Part shown: piece after piece, positions 33,966 to 42,940 of the stretch
Position numbering within the stretch: position 1 is the stretch's first letter
How the letters are laid out: each line of letters begins with the position of its first letter
NCBI GenBank assembly: GCA_050732635.1
Contig: JBOHRE010000001.1
Location: 1-64,000 of the forward strand
Source of the DNA: JBOHRE01 sp050732635
GTDB taxonomy: Bacteria; Gemmatimonadota; Gemmatimonadetes; Longimicrobiales; RSA9
Direction of reading: 5' to 3'
Length of the DNA stretch: 64,000 nucleotides
The notes under the pieces: model-generated
Told to the model about the DNA's origin: nothing
What the model saw: the letters and a program-made list of their open reading frames with translations, nothing else
Database searches by the model: none
Translations under genes and position numbers: made by a program

Positions 33966-34973
33966 TCATGTCTTCGTTGCCCTGGCTCGCGTGGCGAGCA
34001 GCATGGCTGCGGCGCCCGCCAGCTCGGCCGCGATCACCCACAGGCGTGACGCAATGGCGACGACTGCCGCGACACTCGCGACCGGCAGCAGCGGCGCCAG
34101 CAGCGCAGTCATCGACAGCTCCCGGGCACCGAGACCTGCCGGCGCGATGAAGACCAGGTAGCCGACCAGGAAGGCCAGTGCATTGATGCCGGTCAGCGCG
34201 GCCAGTGCCTCACCGGGTAACGGCGTGATCGAGGAAACGAAGAGCCACAAGGCGAAGCCGTACGCCAGCCAGTCGATCGCGGCGAGAACGAGCAGCCAGA
34301 TTCCTTCCTTCCAGGTGCCCTGCCAGACCAGCGTCGAGCGGTGTACCCAGCGCGGGATGAGGCGCAGGCCGAAATTGAGCGCGGCCGGATGCACGCAGGC
34401 GGTGGCGAGCCCGAGTGCGCCGAGTAGCAGCGTTGGCCGTACGGAGGCGTCCAACCATGCGTCGGCGGGGGCCGTGCCGATCCCGACCACCGCTGCTGCG
34501 AGTACGACGATGCCGGTCTGGATGAAGAGGGACGTGAGCAATCGTGCTGGCTCGAGACCGGCGCGGCGCGCCAGCTCCGCGATGCCCACGAACTGCCACA
34601 CCTTGCCGGGGATGTAGCGGACCAGATTCGCCAGGAACCAGATCCGCAGCAGAGCGCGCCAGCGGACGGGCTCGCCGGCGAAACAGCGCAGAGTCCGTGA
34701 CCAGACATAGACGCCGAACACAAAGGTCGCCTCGATTGCCACCAGGCTGGCGACCAGTCGCAACGGCTGGACGGACCAGGCGAAGGGGCGCAGCCGATCC
34801 CAGTCGCGCGCGATCGTCAGGCCCAGAAAGACGAACGCGGTGGCGACGATCGCGAGCCCGAGTGTGCGGCGCAGCAGGCGCAGCCCGCGGCGGGCTGGAT
34901 CCGGATCGCTCGCCGCGATGTCGCCGGGACCGGCGTCGCTCACGAGGCTGCTGCGCGTGGCCGACGCCGCCAC
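33966..34973 (-). CDS. flippase-like / LPG synthetase TM-domain (UPF0104) protein
   Basis: A 335-residue polytopic protein with about eight hydrophobic segments, of the UPF0104/AglD/MprF-transmembrane family. Segments such as YVWSRTLRCFAGEPVRWRALLRIWFLANLVRYIPGKVWQFVGIAELARRAGL match the family's conserved early region. Such proteins are thought to move lipid-linked sugars or aminoacyl lipids across the membrane. It starts with GTG inside the end of the YfhO-like gene (34-nt overlap) and is the last gene of the minus-strand glycan operon. Confidence 0.82.
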   Translation of the reverse strand: MAASATRSSLVSDAGPGDIAASDPDPARRGLRLLRRTLGLAIVATAFVFLGLTIARDWDRLRPFAWSVQPLRLVASLVAIEATFVFGVYVWSRTLRCFAGEPVRWRALLRIWFLANLVRYIPGKVWQFVGIAELARRAGLEPARLLTSLFIQTGIVVLAAAVVGIGTAPADAWLDASVRPTLLLGALGLATACVHPAALNFGLRLIPRWVHRSTLVWQGTWKEGIWLLVLAAIDWLAYGFALWLFVSSITPLPGEALAALTGINALAFLVGYLVFIAPAGLGARELSMTALLAPLLPVASVAAVVAIASRLWVIAAELAGAAAMLLATRARATKT

Positions 34974-37330
34974 GCCCCGTGGAGCAGCGCGCCGCCATAT
35001 CCAGCGAGCAGAAGCAGGCCGAGCACGTGGATCCAGAAGCCGAGCCGCAGCTCGGCAGGCCCGAACTCCAGCTCGACAGTGTGCGTGCCGGATGGCACGA
35101 CCACGCCCCGTAACGCATGGTTGGCCTGCAGGACGGGCGTTTCATCCGTGTCGACATGCGCGGTCCAGCCATCGTACCACGGATCGGCAATGATGAGCAG
35201 CGCCGGCCGGTTCGAGGAGGTCTCGACGACGATACGGTCGGGCTCCGCCCGGCTCACATGCGCGCTGCCCTGAAAGTCACCGCCCTCGGGCGGGAGTCCC
35301 GGATCGTCGTATACGAACGCGCGCTCGCGTGGATTCCAGCCTGGCTGCGTCATGGCGGCGAGCGCGCCCTGCGGCGGGTCGACCACTTCGACCGCCGGCA
35401 CCAGGTAGGCGCGCGGCAGCGCCGTCAGGTTCTCGTACACGATGCCCAGCGGTCCACGGTTCGCTTCACGCAGCGCGGGCGAGTCGAGCTCTGCAGCGAG
35501 TACTAGCCAGCGGATGTTCGCGGCATCGAGGAAGACCGGGTGCTGGATGAGGTTGTGCCAGTCGACGTACCTCTCCTGCCCGGCGCCGACATACTCGTTC
35601 CAGCGCTGGAGCTGATTGCCATGCTCGCCTCCCGCCTGTCGCACATCCCAGTGCATGAGATAGTTCGTGGCCGCGCGTGGATACGCTGCCTCGGGCGGGA
35701 CGACGCCCGGAGGAATCGCCCAGATGCGGTCATCCGCCGGCTGCGAGCGCAGGTGCTGCACGACGTGGTCTGCCGCGTACAGGCGCTCCGGCGGGTCCGT
35801 GGTCTGGAAGAAGGGCCGGCCGACGACCCACAGATCGATGACCGTGAGTGCGGCGAGCGCGATGGCAAAGACGCGCGTCGGGATGCGCGCGCCGAGCCAC
35901 AGCCAGAGCAGCCCGGCGCCGGCGGCAGCGAAGAAGGCGAAGCGAAGCCAGCCGGCGGCGCGGCCGGCGTCGCCCGTCCGCGCATCCGCTCCCGCCAGGG
36001 CGGCGCCGAGCACCGCGAGTAGCGCGAGGCCCAGGAGCGCGATCCACGCGACGCCGGGCGCGGTGGTGACCTCGCGGTTCCGGGCACTCGCCGAGCGCAG
36101 CGCGTGCCGCGCCCGAGCGATCCGTTCCAGGGTCAGCGCCGCCATGATCGGGAGTGAGAAGCTGACCAGAAAGAATGCGATGTTCGGTGCGCGGAACCGC
36201 CTCGTGCCGGGCAGAACCTCGTAGTACAGGCGGTAGAGCGGCGTAAAATCGCCGAACGAGATCGTGAGCGTGAAGAAACCGAGTCCGGCGAAGAAGAGCC
36301 AGTAACGGTCCCGCCGGGCGTACAGGATACCGAGCAGCGCGAGGCCCAGAACGGCGGCGCCGGCGTACTCGGTGTGCAGCTTGAACGGGCTATCGCCCTG
36401 GTAGGTGGGCAGGGCGGGCCGCCCCTGCTCATCCGCGATGGAAGCGCCGGCCTGTTCGGGCACAGCCAGGCCCAGCAGCTCACCGGGCGGCATCGACCAT
36501 TCCGTGGCATAGTCCCAGCCGCGCCCTTCCTCACCGCCGCGCGGCGAAGCGTCGACGTAGCCGAGGAAGGGCAGGAAGTTCACCGCCGCGAGCGCAAAGC
36601 CGAAGGCGACCGCGCCGAGACCGAGGGCAAGGCGCCCGATCAGCGCGCGCGGCTGGCGCAGCAGGCCGTGACTCCAGAGCGCGAACACGGCCCACAGACC
36701 AGCGGCGAGCAGCAGGTAATACGCACTCTGGATCTGGAACGAGAGCAGCGCGAAGCCGAGGGTTGCGGCGGCCCCGAGGAATGGGCCGAACGAGCCGGTG
36801 CGCACGCCGCGGTGCAGGAAGAAGAAGAACAGCGGCGTCGACGCCGCCACGATGATGCGTCCGTCGTGCCCCGCATAGACGTAGGACAGCAGGAGCCCGG
36901 TGAACTCGAAGGCGAGTCCGGCGACGAACGCGATCCAGGGCCGCACGCCGAGCTCGCGCGCCAGCAGGTACATGCCCAGCCCGCCGAGGAAGAACGACAG
37001 CACGAAGATCGCGGGCAGGATCAACGCGACAGGGAAGAGCAGGTCCGCCAGGTGACGGAACGGATGGAATGCGCTGCCCGGATTCGCGAACAGCGGCAGC
37101 CCACCATACACGTAGGGCACCCATTTCGGCAGCGCCCCTGCAGCGAAGCGCTCCGACACGAACTCATGGAAGAAGTAGCCGCCCGCGAGGTAGTCCGTAC
37201 CGAAGATATGGCGGCCCGGCAGGAACGCGGGCAGGAAATAGAGTGCTGACAACGCGAAGAACACCGCCGCCGCCCGCCCCGTCGTGATCCAGTCTGCCTC
37301 CTCCACCAGCACGTCAGCGCGTTTCGCCAA
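34940..37330 (-). CDS. YfhO-like polytopic membrane protein
   Basis: A 796-residue membrane protein with about a dozen hydrophobic segments and a C-terminal extracytoplasmic beta-rich domain. YfhO family features include YFHEFVSERFAAGALPKWVPYVYGGLP-like text near residue 50 and the C-terminal PADPWYDGWTAHVD-type block (IIADPWYDGWTAHVDTDE). YfhO proteins are GT-C-like and are linked to glycosylation of lipoteichoic acid or other envelope polymers. The apparent start is a TTG at 37330 just after a strong GAGGAGGAGG Shine-Dalgarno. It follows the GT4 gene by 15 nt. Confidence 0.8.
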   Translation of the reverse strand: MAKRADVLVEEADWITTGRAAAVFFALSALYFLPAFLPGRHIFGTDYLAGGYFFHEFVSERFAAGALPKWVPYVYGGLPLFANPGSAFHPFRHLADLLFPVALILPAIFVLSFFLGGLGMYLLARELGVRPWIAFVAGLAFEFTGLLLSYVYAGHDGRIIVAASTPLFFFFLHRGVRTGSFGPFLGAAATLGFALLSFQIQSAYYLLLAAGLWAVFALWSHGLLRQPRALIGRLALGLGAVAFGFALAAVNFLPFLGYVDASPRGGEEGRGWDYATEWSMPPGELLGLAVPEQAGASIADEQGRPALPTYQGDSPFKLHTEYAGAAVLGLALLGILYARRDRYWLFFAGLGFFTLTISFGDFTPLYRLYYEVLPGTRRFRAPNIAFFLVSFSLPIMAALTLERIARARHALRSASARNREVTTAPGVAWIALLGLALLAVLGAALAGADARTGDAGRAAGWLRFAFFAAAGAGLLWLWLGARIPTRVFAIALAALTVIDLWVVGRPFFQTTDPPERLYAADHVVQHLRSQPADDRIWAIPPGVVPPEAAYPRAATNYLMHWDVRQAGGEHGNQLQRWNEYVGAGQERYVDWHNLIQHPVFLDAANIRWLVLAAELDSPALREANRGPLGIVYENLTALPRAYLVPAVEVVDPPQGALAAMTQPGWNPRERAFVYDDPGLPPEGGDFQGSAHVSRAEPDRIVVETSSNRPALLIIADPWYDGWTAHVDTDETPVLQANHALRGVVVPSGTHTVELEFGPAELRLGFWIHVLGLLLLAGYGGALLHGAWRRRPRAAAS

Positions 37331-37345
37331 CCCTCCTCCTCGTTC

Positions 37346-38464
37346 TCAGCCAGGACTGTCGCCGCCGGCGATCGCCTCCAGAAATTCATAGTGGCGTTCG
37401 GCCACGACCGCCCAACGGAAACGGCCGGCCGACGCGCGGGCACGCTCACTCAGCGCGCGCCGCCTGCCCTCATCGGCGAGCAGTGAGGTCAGCACCGTGG
37501 CGAGCCCGGCGACGTCGCCCGGCTCGACCAGCACTCCCACGTCCGGCGGCACGACCTCGGCCAGCGCCCCGGCGTGCGAGGCGACCACGGGCACGCCCGC
37601 AGCCAGCGCCTCGGCCGCGACCAACCCAAAGCCTTCGAAGCGTGAGGGCATCACCAGGATCTCGGCGCCCGCCAGCAACTCGGTCCGCTCACGATCGCTC
37701 ACCGGCCCCAGCAGCCGCACCGCGTTCGTTAGCCCGAGTCGCCCGACCATCTCCCGCAGCCGGTCGGCGTCCCGACCGCGACCGGCTACCTTGAGCTCGA
37801 TACCCGCTCTCGCTTCGCGCACCCGCGCAAGCGCGGCCAGCAGCGTATCCAGTCCCTTCTGAAAGACATCGAGGCGGCCAAAGTATAACAGGTATCCCTG
37901 AGGCCGACGACGCACCTCGAAGAACGAATCGTCGACGCCCGCGCCGACCATGAACAGCCCCGTGCCGGCGCTGGCGATCGACCGCACTCGCGCCAGCGTC
38001 CACTGTGATGGTGTGCTGATCCAGCGCGCCCGTCGGATCAGCCGCCGCTCCAGCGCCGCCAGCCCGCCCCCCAGGATGCGACCCCACCGCTCGGCCGCGG
38101 TCACACCAGTCAGGTGGTGTACGACCAAGCCGACGGGCATACCATGCGGCACCCGCACCGGTGCGTAGACCGAAAAATCGAGCACCGCCGCGTCGTACCC
38201 ACCCGACCGCGCACCACGGATGAGCTTCGCTGCCGCCCGCGCGTAGCTCGCCCGGCTCAGAACGTAAGGCCGCGGTGCGCCGACGCGCAGGTACGAGACT
38301 CCCGCGATCGTCTCTTCCCGCGCGCCTGGGTAATTTCCGGTGACGACCAGGACCGATACGCGATCGGTCAGTCGCCGATAGATCTCGTGCGCCCGGGCAG
38401 CGCCTCCGCCACCCACCCACGGATTTGCCCGATCATCATAGATGCAGTGCAATATGCGCAGCAC
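37346..38464 (-). CDS. GT4 family glycosyltransferase
   Basis: A 372-residue GT-B glycosyltransferase. The N-terminal glycine-rich region is VGGGGAARAHEIYRRL; the C-terminal donor-binding domain has LYFGRLDVFQKGLDTLLAAL and the E-x7-E region EILVMPSRFEGFGLVAAEALAAGVPVVAS. It would add a sugar to an envelope glycan in the cytoplasm. The start is GTG at 38464, in a short AT-richer gap after the preceding GT4 gene. Acceptor and donor cannot be told from sequence. Confidence 0.87.
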   Translation of the reverse strand: MLRILHCIYDDRANPWVGGGGAARAHEIYRRLTDRVSVLVVTGNYPGAREETIAGVSYLRVGAPRPYVLSRASYARAAAKLIRGARSGGYDAAVLDFSVYAPVRVPHGMPVGLVVHHLTGVTAAERWGRILGGGLAALERRLIRRARWISTPSQWTLARVRSIASAGTGLFMVGAGVDDSFFEVRRRPQGYLLYFGRLDVFQKGLDTLLAALARVREARAGIELKVAGRGRDADRLREMVGRLGLTNAVRLLGPVSDRERTELLAGAEILVMPSRFEGFGLVAAEALAAGVPVVASHAGALAEVVPPDVGVLVEPGDVAGLATVLTSLLADEGRRRALSERARASAGRFRWAVVAERHYEFLEAIAGGDSPG

Positions 38465-38502
38465 TTAACTCACTGTCTTTCGGTGTTTTATGTGTCGCGA
38501 TC

Positions 38503-39741
38503 TCATGTGTCTTCGAGGGAAGCGCTGGCGCGCGAGTGGCGGTCGTGCCAGGCCGAAACGACATCCCGATACAGCAGGATCAGCCGATCGGTGATCGCCG
38601 GCCAGGCAAACTCTCGGCTCACGTGCAGGCGGCCCTCTTTGCCGAGCCGGTGCGCGAGTGCGGGGTCGTCGGCGAGGCGAAGAATCGAGCGGCGCAGCGC
38701 CTCGCTGTCGCCCGGCGGCACCAGCAGGCCGGTCCGCTCGTGCCGAACGACGTCTGGAATGCCGCCGACGTCGCTGGCGATGGCGGGAACGCCATGGCCG
38801 AGCGCTTCGACGAGGACCACGCCGAGACCCTCGGTATCGCCCTTCTCGTCAAAGACGGCCGGTAGCACGAAGACATCAGCGGCACCGAGGTGCGCAGCGA
38901 GCGTGTCGGGGGGGACGAAGCCGTGGAATGCGACATCGCCCGTCAGCGCCAATGCCCGACTCTGCGTCTCCAGCTCAGCACGCAGCGGTCCTTCGCCGAC
39001 GATGTGCAGGTGCGGCCGCCGGGCGGGCTCGATGCGCGCGAGCGCGTCCAGCAGGTGACGGACCCCCTTGCGCTCGACGAGGCGCCCGACGAAGAGCAGG
39101 TTCAGCCGGCCCGCCTGCGGTGCCGCCTCGCGGGCGTGCTCGGCCGGCGGCTCGATCGTGGCACCGAACGGGATCCGCGCGATCGGGCGGTCGTGGATCA
39201 TGCGTATCAACCGGACGGTGTACGACGAATTCGCGGTGACGCCGTCGGCCGTGCGGATCATGCGGCGGAGCAGGGGGCGTAGCGGCCGAAGCTGGCCACG
39301 GGTCCAGGTCAGCTCGACGCCATGGAAGGAGAGAATGAGTGGAATGCGGCCCGCGGTGCGGGCGGCCATGCCGATGAGCGCGTGCGGGATGGGCCAGTGC
39401 ACGTGCACGAGGTCGAAGCGACGCGAGCGGGCGAGGCGGACCGCGGCGGCTGCGCCGGCCGCGACGTACCCGGGCACGAGACCGAGATAGGCCGGGCGCT
39501 CGCGCACCCGGTCCGGCGCTGTCTGATCATGCGTCAGATCCTCGAAGCGCGCGGGTGCATAGCGGAAGCGGTGGACCGGGATGCCGTCGATCTCCTGATC
39601 GGCGAGCCCGCGGTAGGCGGGAGCGAGCACCTCGGCGTCGACGCCCCGGGCGCGCAACCGGGCGAGGCTCTGTGCGAGCCAGGGCGTGATCACGTCGTGC
39701 TCGTCGCGCGCGAAAGCCGAGACGACGTACAGGACCCTCAC
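38503..39741 (-). CDS. GT4 family glycosyltransferase
   Basis: A 412-residue GT-B enzyme. VLYVVSAFARDEHDVITPWLAQSLARLRARGVDAEVL is the N-terminal acceptor domain start; LNLLFVGRLVERKGVRHLLDAL and the DVFVLPAVFDEKGDTEGLGVVLVEAL donor-site region (E-x7-E) mark the family. The GTG start at 39741 overlaps the methyltransferase stop by 4 nt. Along with the second GT4 gene and the membrane proteins downstream it suggests a locus for a cell-surface glycan. Confidence 0.87.
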   Translation of the reverse strand: MRVLYVVSAFARDEHDVITPWLAQSLARLRARGVDAEVLAPAYRGLADQEIDGIPVHRFRYAPARFEDLTHDQTAPDRVRERPAYLGLVPGYVAAGAAAAVRLARSRRFDLVHVHWPIPHALIGMAARTAGRIPLILSFHGVELTWTRGQLRPLRPLLRRMIRTADGVTANSSYTVRLIRMIHDRPIARIPFGATIEPPAEHAREAAPQAGRLNLLFVGRLVERKGVRHLLDALARIEPARRPHLHIVGEGPLRAELETQSRALALTGDVAFHGFVPPDTLAAHLGAADVFVLPAVFDEKGDTEGLGVVLVEALGHGVPAIASDVGGIPDVVRHERTGLLVPPGDSEALRRSILRLADDPALAHRLGKEGRLHVSREFAWPAITDRLILLYRDVVSAWHDRHSRASASLEDT

Positions 39742-40625
39742 GCGGGCGGTCCGCTCGCGCGCCGCAACGCGAGGCAGGCGATGGCCGTGGCCATGGTCGC
39801 GACGGCGGCGCGGCCCTCCTTGCCGCGCACCCAGAGGAAGCGCGCGTCCGCCGAGGCCGCCGCGCTCGAGCGCTGCCAGCCCGACGTTGGATCGTGCCGG
39901 AAATAGTCCTCGGCTTCGAGCTGTCCGGCGAATGCGGATCTCAGCGCGGCGACTTGCTCCGCGTCGAACTGCTGCAGCCAGCCCAGGTTCTCCGGCTGAC
40001 CGTAGGGCACGGTCACGAGCAGCAGGCCGCCCGGTCGCAGCAGCCGACGGAACTCGCGCACGACCTCCACGAAGCTGCCGGGCTGCATTGCGGCATCCCG
40101 GTCCTCGCCGGTGTACGCCGTATTGTCCAGGCCGACGTGCTCCAGGGTCGAGATGCAGACGACGGCGTCCATACAGGCATCGCGCAGAATCGTATCGCGG
40201 AGGTCGCCATAGATGTAGGAGAAGTTGCGGGCGCCCAGGACACCCTCGGGTGCCAGCGTGTACACGACCACCTCGGCCGATCGCACGCTCGGGTGGCGCG
40301 AGACCCAGCGGTGGTTCAGCGTCGATCCGGCATCGAGGATGCGCTGCCGGGCAGGCTCCAGCCGCGCCAGCACCCAGGCGTACTCGACCAACCGCTCGTC
40401 CATGCCGCGGCCGAAGCCGGCCGGTAGCGGCGCGCGGTCCAGTAACGCGCGCCGCAACGCCGCATCCCGTGTCGCCGCGACCAGACGCTGCTCCCGGAAC
40501 CGGGCGTAGGCGCGCTTGGCCGCCCGATCCAACGGCGGCACGGCGCTACGAACGCGCCGCTCGAGCTCCAGAATCCTCGGATTCTGACGCGCACCCAGCG
40601 CCCTGCGAATCACCGACCCGATCAT
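39738..40625 (-). CDS. class I SAM-dependent methyltransferase
   Basis: About 295 residues with a methyltransferase type 11-like core: RILDAGSTLNHRWVS (motif I, with GST in place of the usual GxGxG), the acidic-aromatic FSYIYGDLRDTILRDACMDAVVCISTLEHVGLDN (motifs II-IV) and LRPGGLLLVTVPYGQPENLGWLQQF. It probably methylates a sugar or lipid of the envelope glycan, judging from its place as first gene of the operon. ATG at 40625 is chosen; an 11-residue upstream extension is possible. Confidence 0.8.
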   Translation of the reverse strand: MIGSVIRRALGARQNPRILELERRVRSAVPPLDRAAKRAYARFREQRLVAATRDAALRRALLDRAPLPAGFGRGMDERLVEYAWVLARLEPARQRILDAGSTLNHRWVSRHPSVRSAEVVVYTLAPEGVLGARNFSYIYGDLRDTILRDACMDAVVCISTLEHVGLDNTAYTGEDRDAAMQPGSFVEVVREFRRLLRPGGLLLVTVPYGQPENLGWLQQFDAEQVAALRSAFAGQLEAEDYFRHDPTSGWQRSSAAASADARFLWVRGKEGRAAVATMATAIACLALRRASGPPA

Positions 40626-40682
40626 TGTCGCTCGAAGGCGCCGCCGGCCGCACACGACTTGTCATGAAACGGGCGGTACGGC

Positions 40683-40707
40683 TAGGTTTTGCGAACTTTT
40701 CAACCTA
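40683..40707. promoter_or_regulatory. inverted repeat between divergent glycan operons
   Basis: TAGGTT (40683-40688), 13 nt, AACCTA (40702-40707): a perfect 6-bp dyad in the AT-richest part of the gap between the minus-strand methyltransferase gene and the plus-strand mannosyltransferase gene. Position and symmetry suggest an operator for both. Confidence 0.4.
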
Positions 40708-40736
40708 ATCCCGCAAAGAAACTGCCTCAAGCCGGA

Positions 40737-41468
40737 GTGGGGGACGGCCGGTCCCGTGCCCTCGTCATTGTCCCGACGTTCAACGAACGGGACAACCTGG
40801 AGCGGCTCACCGCCGATGTCCTGAAGCAGGACGCGCGGATCGACATCCTCATTGTCGACGACGCTTCACCGGACGGTACCGGTCAGCTCGCCGACCAGCT
40901 TGCCGCCCAGAACCCGCGTATCATCGCGCTGCATCGTGTGGGCAAGCGCGGTCTCGGGACTGCCTATATCGAGGGCTTCCACTGGGGACTCGAGCGCGGC
41001 TACGCCTACCTCCTCGAGATGGATGCCGACTTCTCCCACGATCCCGCACACCTTCCTGAGTTCCTCGACGCCGCCGAGCAGTACGATCTCGTGCTCGGCT
41101 CGCGCTACCTGCACGGCCGCGTTACCGTCATCAACTGGCCGATTACCCGGCTGCTCCTCTCCTACTTCGCCAACGTCTACGCCCGGCTCGTCACAGGCCT
41201 GCCCGTGGCCGACGCTACGGGAGGCTATAAGTGCTTCCGGCGTAACGTCTTGGAGACCATCCAGCTGGACGCCGTGCGCTCCGAGGGCTATGCCTTCCAG
41301 ATCGAGATGAGCCTGCGCGCGTGGCGAGCCGGCTTCCGGCTCGGCGAGATCCCGATCGTTTTCGTGGATCGCGATGCCGGCGAGTCGAAGATGTCGAAGA
41401 AGATCATCCGCGAGGCGGTCTGGCGCGTCTGGCACCTCCGGCTGCTCGACCTCATGGGCCGGCTCTGA
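40737..41468 (+). CDS. polyprenol monophosphomannose synthase-like GT2
   Basis: Soluble family 2 glycosyltransferase of about 243 residues, like actinobacterial Ppm1/archaeal DPM synthases. Motifs are ALVIVPTFNERDNLERL, ILIVDDASPDGTGQLAD, LGTAYIEGFHWGLERG, the metal-binding EMDADFSHDP, SRYLHG and ATGGYKCFRRNVLE, and the end lacks membrane helices. It would make polyprenyl-phosphate mannose, a donor for periplasmic GT-C enzymes. The GTG at 40737 is preferred to TTG at 40689, because the latter would put an operator-like dyad in the coding part. It leads a three-gene run with the zinc-ribbon gene and plsC. Confidence 0.88.
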   Translation: MGDGRSRALVIVPTFNERDNLERLTADVLKQDARIDILIVDDASPDGTGQLADQLAAQNPRIIALHRVGKRGLGTAYIEGFHWGLERGYAYLLEMDADFSHDPAHLPEFLDAAEQYDLVLGSRYLHGRVTVINWPITRLLLSYFANVYARLVTGLPVADATGGYKCFRRNVLETIQLDAVRSEGYAFQIEMSLRAWRAGFRLGEIPIVFVDRDAGESKMSKKIIREAVWRVWHLRLLDLMGRL

Positions 41469-41488
41469 TGGCGTAGGCGCCCGCGACC

Positions 41489-42088
41489 ATGGCGATCAAG
41501 GACCTCTTCTGGGCATGCCCGTTGTGCTCCTCGCCGCAGGCTGTGCAGCGCGTTGGCCGGCACCACGCCTGCCGTGCCTGCAACGCTCGCTTCGTGCGGG
41601 GTCGGGCCGACCTGATTCGCGCCATCCGCCGCGGCACCGAGCCGGAGGAACGGACTGCCGGCGAGTGGCTTCGGCGACTGCGCCCGATCCACCTCGACGG
41701 CGGGGAGCCGATCCTGCGCAGCCGCGTCCGCATCCGCGTCGCCGATCATGATCGGCCGGTGCACGGTGCCGGCGGCGAGTATTTGGGCCGCCACGAGGTC
41801 TTTGGGCCTACCATCAAAGGGCACCTGATACTGACCGCCGACGCGCTGACGTTCGAGCCCGACGGAACGGACGCGCCCCGCCGCTGGCCCCTCGACACCC
41901 TGACCGCCGTCGGCGCCTCGTCCTCGCTTCTACAGGCCCGCACCCGACAGGGTCGGCTCCACGAGATCCGCTTTCCCATCGCCTCTCTCCGCGTCTGGGA
42001 TGAGCTGCTTCGACAGGCGCTGCGCGAACACCATCGCCGGCGCGGACGCGAGATCGTCGAGTTCCTGCCTCGCATCATCACCCGATGA
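41489..42088 (+). CDS. zinc-ribbon protein with a GRAM/PH-like domain
   Basis: A 199-residue soluble protein I do not recognise as a named family. Residues 8-35 hold a CPLC-x18-CRAC zinc ribbon. Residues of about 105-185 have the strand pattern of a small PH/GRAM-like domain (IKGHLILTADALTFEPDG, RRWPLDTLTAVGA, GRLHEIRFPIASLRVWDELLRQAL). PH/GRAM domains bind lipids or membranes. It overlaps plsC by 4 nt and follows the mannosyltransferase by 20 nt, so a role at the membrane with the acyltransferase is plausible but inferred. Confidence 0.65.
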   Translation: MAIKDLFWACPLCSSPQAVQRVGRHHACRACNARFVRGRADLIRAIRRGTEPEERTAGEWLRRLRPIHLDGGEPILRSRVRIRVADHDRPVHGAGGEYLGRHEVFGPTIKGHLILTADALTFEPDGTDAPRRWPLDTLTAVGASSSLLQARTRQGRLHEIRFPIASLRVWDELLRQALREHHRRRGREIVEFLPRIITR

Positions 42089-42771
42089 CGCTCTATCGAG
42101 CAGTCCAGGCCCTCGCCCGTCTCCTGACCCGCACCATCACCGCGGGGGATTTCCGCATGATCGGCCTCGAGAACGTGCCGCCGAGCGGGCCCTTCATCCT
42201 CGTCGCCAACCACCAGAGCTTCCTCGACCCGATCATCATTCAGGGCTTCTGTCCGCGCGTCCTCCATAGCATGGCCAAGAGCACCCAGTTCGCCTCGCCT
42301 CTTACCGGGCCCCTCATGAAACGGCTTCGCGCCTTTCCGGCTCGGCGCTTCCAGATCGACCCGCAGTCCGTGCGCATTGCCCTGCGCCGGCTGCACCAGG
42401 GCGAGGCCGTCTCCATCTATATCGAGGGCGAGCGGAGCTGGGACGGACGCCTCCAGGAGCCCCGCCTCGGCACCATCCGCCTCATTCTCAAGGCCGGCGT
42501 GCCTGTGGTGCCCTGCGCCATCGCTGGCTCCTACCACGTCCTGCCGCGCTGGGACAGCCGTCTGCGACGGCACCCGATTCGGGTCATCTTCGGCCCAGCG
42601 TTCCAGCTGCCCCAGTCCGACGACCGGTCCGTCCGCGAGCGCCTCGTCGAGCCCATCGGACGCCAGCTCATGGCCACGATCGGCACGCTCCTGAGCGCGA
42701 TCGAGGCCGATCTCCCGCGCCAACCACTCCCTCCGGCGACAGAACCCGCGCCGAGCGCGGAGACGCGTTGA
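42085..42771 (+). CDS. plsC: 1-acyl-sn-glycerol-3-phosphate acyltransferase family protein
   Basis: A 228-residue PlsC-type acyltransferase. The HX4D catalytic motif is NHQSFLDPII, the substrate-binding EGERSWDGRLQEP is the family EGxRS block, and KAGVPVVPCAIAGSY is the hydrophobic PxxxxG region. It would make phosphatidic acid from lysophosphatidic acid or acylate another lipid. Start overlaps the zinc-ribbon gene. Nothing recognisable follows for about 280 nt apart from repeat and regulatory sequence. Confidence 0.88.
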   Translation: MTLYRAVQALARLLTRTITAGDFRMIGLENVPPSGPFILVANHQSFLDPIIIQGFCPRVLHSMAKSTQFASPLTGPLMKRLRAFPARRFQIDPQSVRIALRRLHQGEAVSIYIEGERSWDGRLQEPRLGTIRLILKAGVPVVPCAIAGSYHVLPRWDSRLRRHPIRVIFGPAFQLPQSDDRSVRERLVEPIGRQLMATIGTLLSAIEADLPRQPLPPATEPAPSAETR

Positions 42772-42814
42772 TCCGAGGGGCGCTCCTGCGCTTGGGAGAC
42801 CCCGGGAGAACTGG

Positions 42815-42875
42815 GGCAGGTCCGGAGAGAGGACGGCAGGTCCGTTGGGGGCAGGTCCGGTGGAGGCCGGGTCCG
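42815..42875 (+). repeat. iterated GGCAGGTCCG repeats downstream of plsC
   Basis: GGCAGGTCCG occurs three times (42815, 42835, 42850), followed by a related GGCCGGGTCCG at 42865; GGTCCGGTGGAG appears twice. Spacing is about 15-20 nt. The segment is non-coding and G-rich on the plus strand. Confidence 0.65.
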
Positions 42876-42940
42876 GTGGAGCCCAGCGCCAACGGCAAGT
42901 CCATGGGGTGGCGGCACCATCGCGGCGCGGACCGTGTAAG

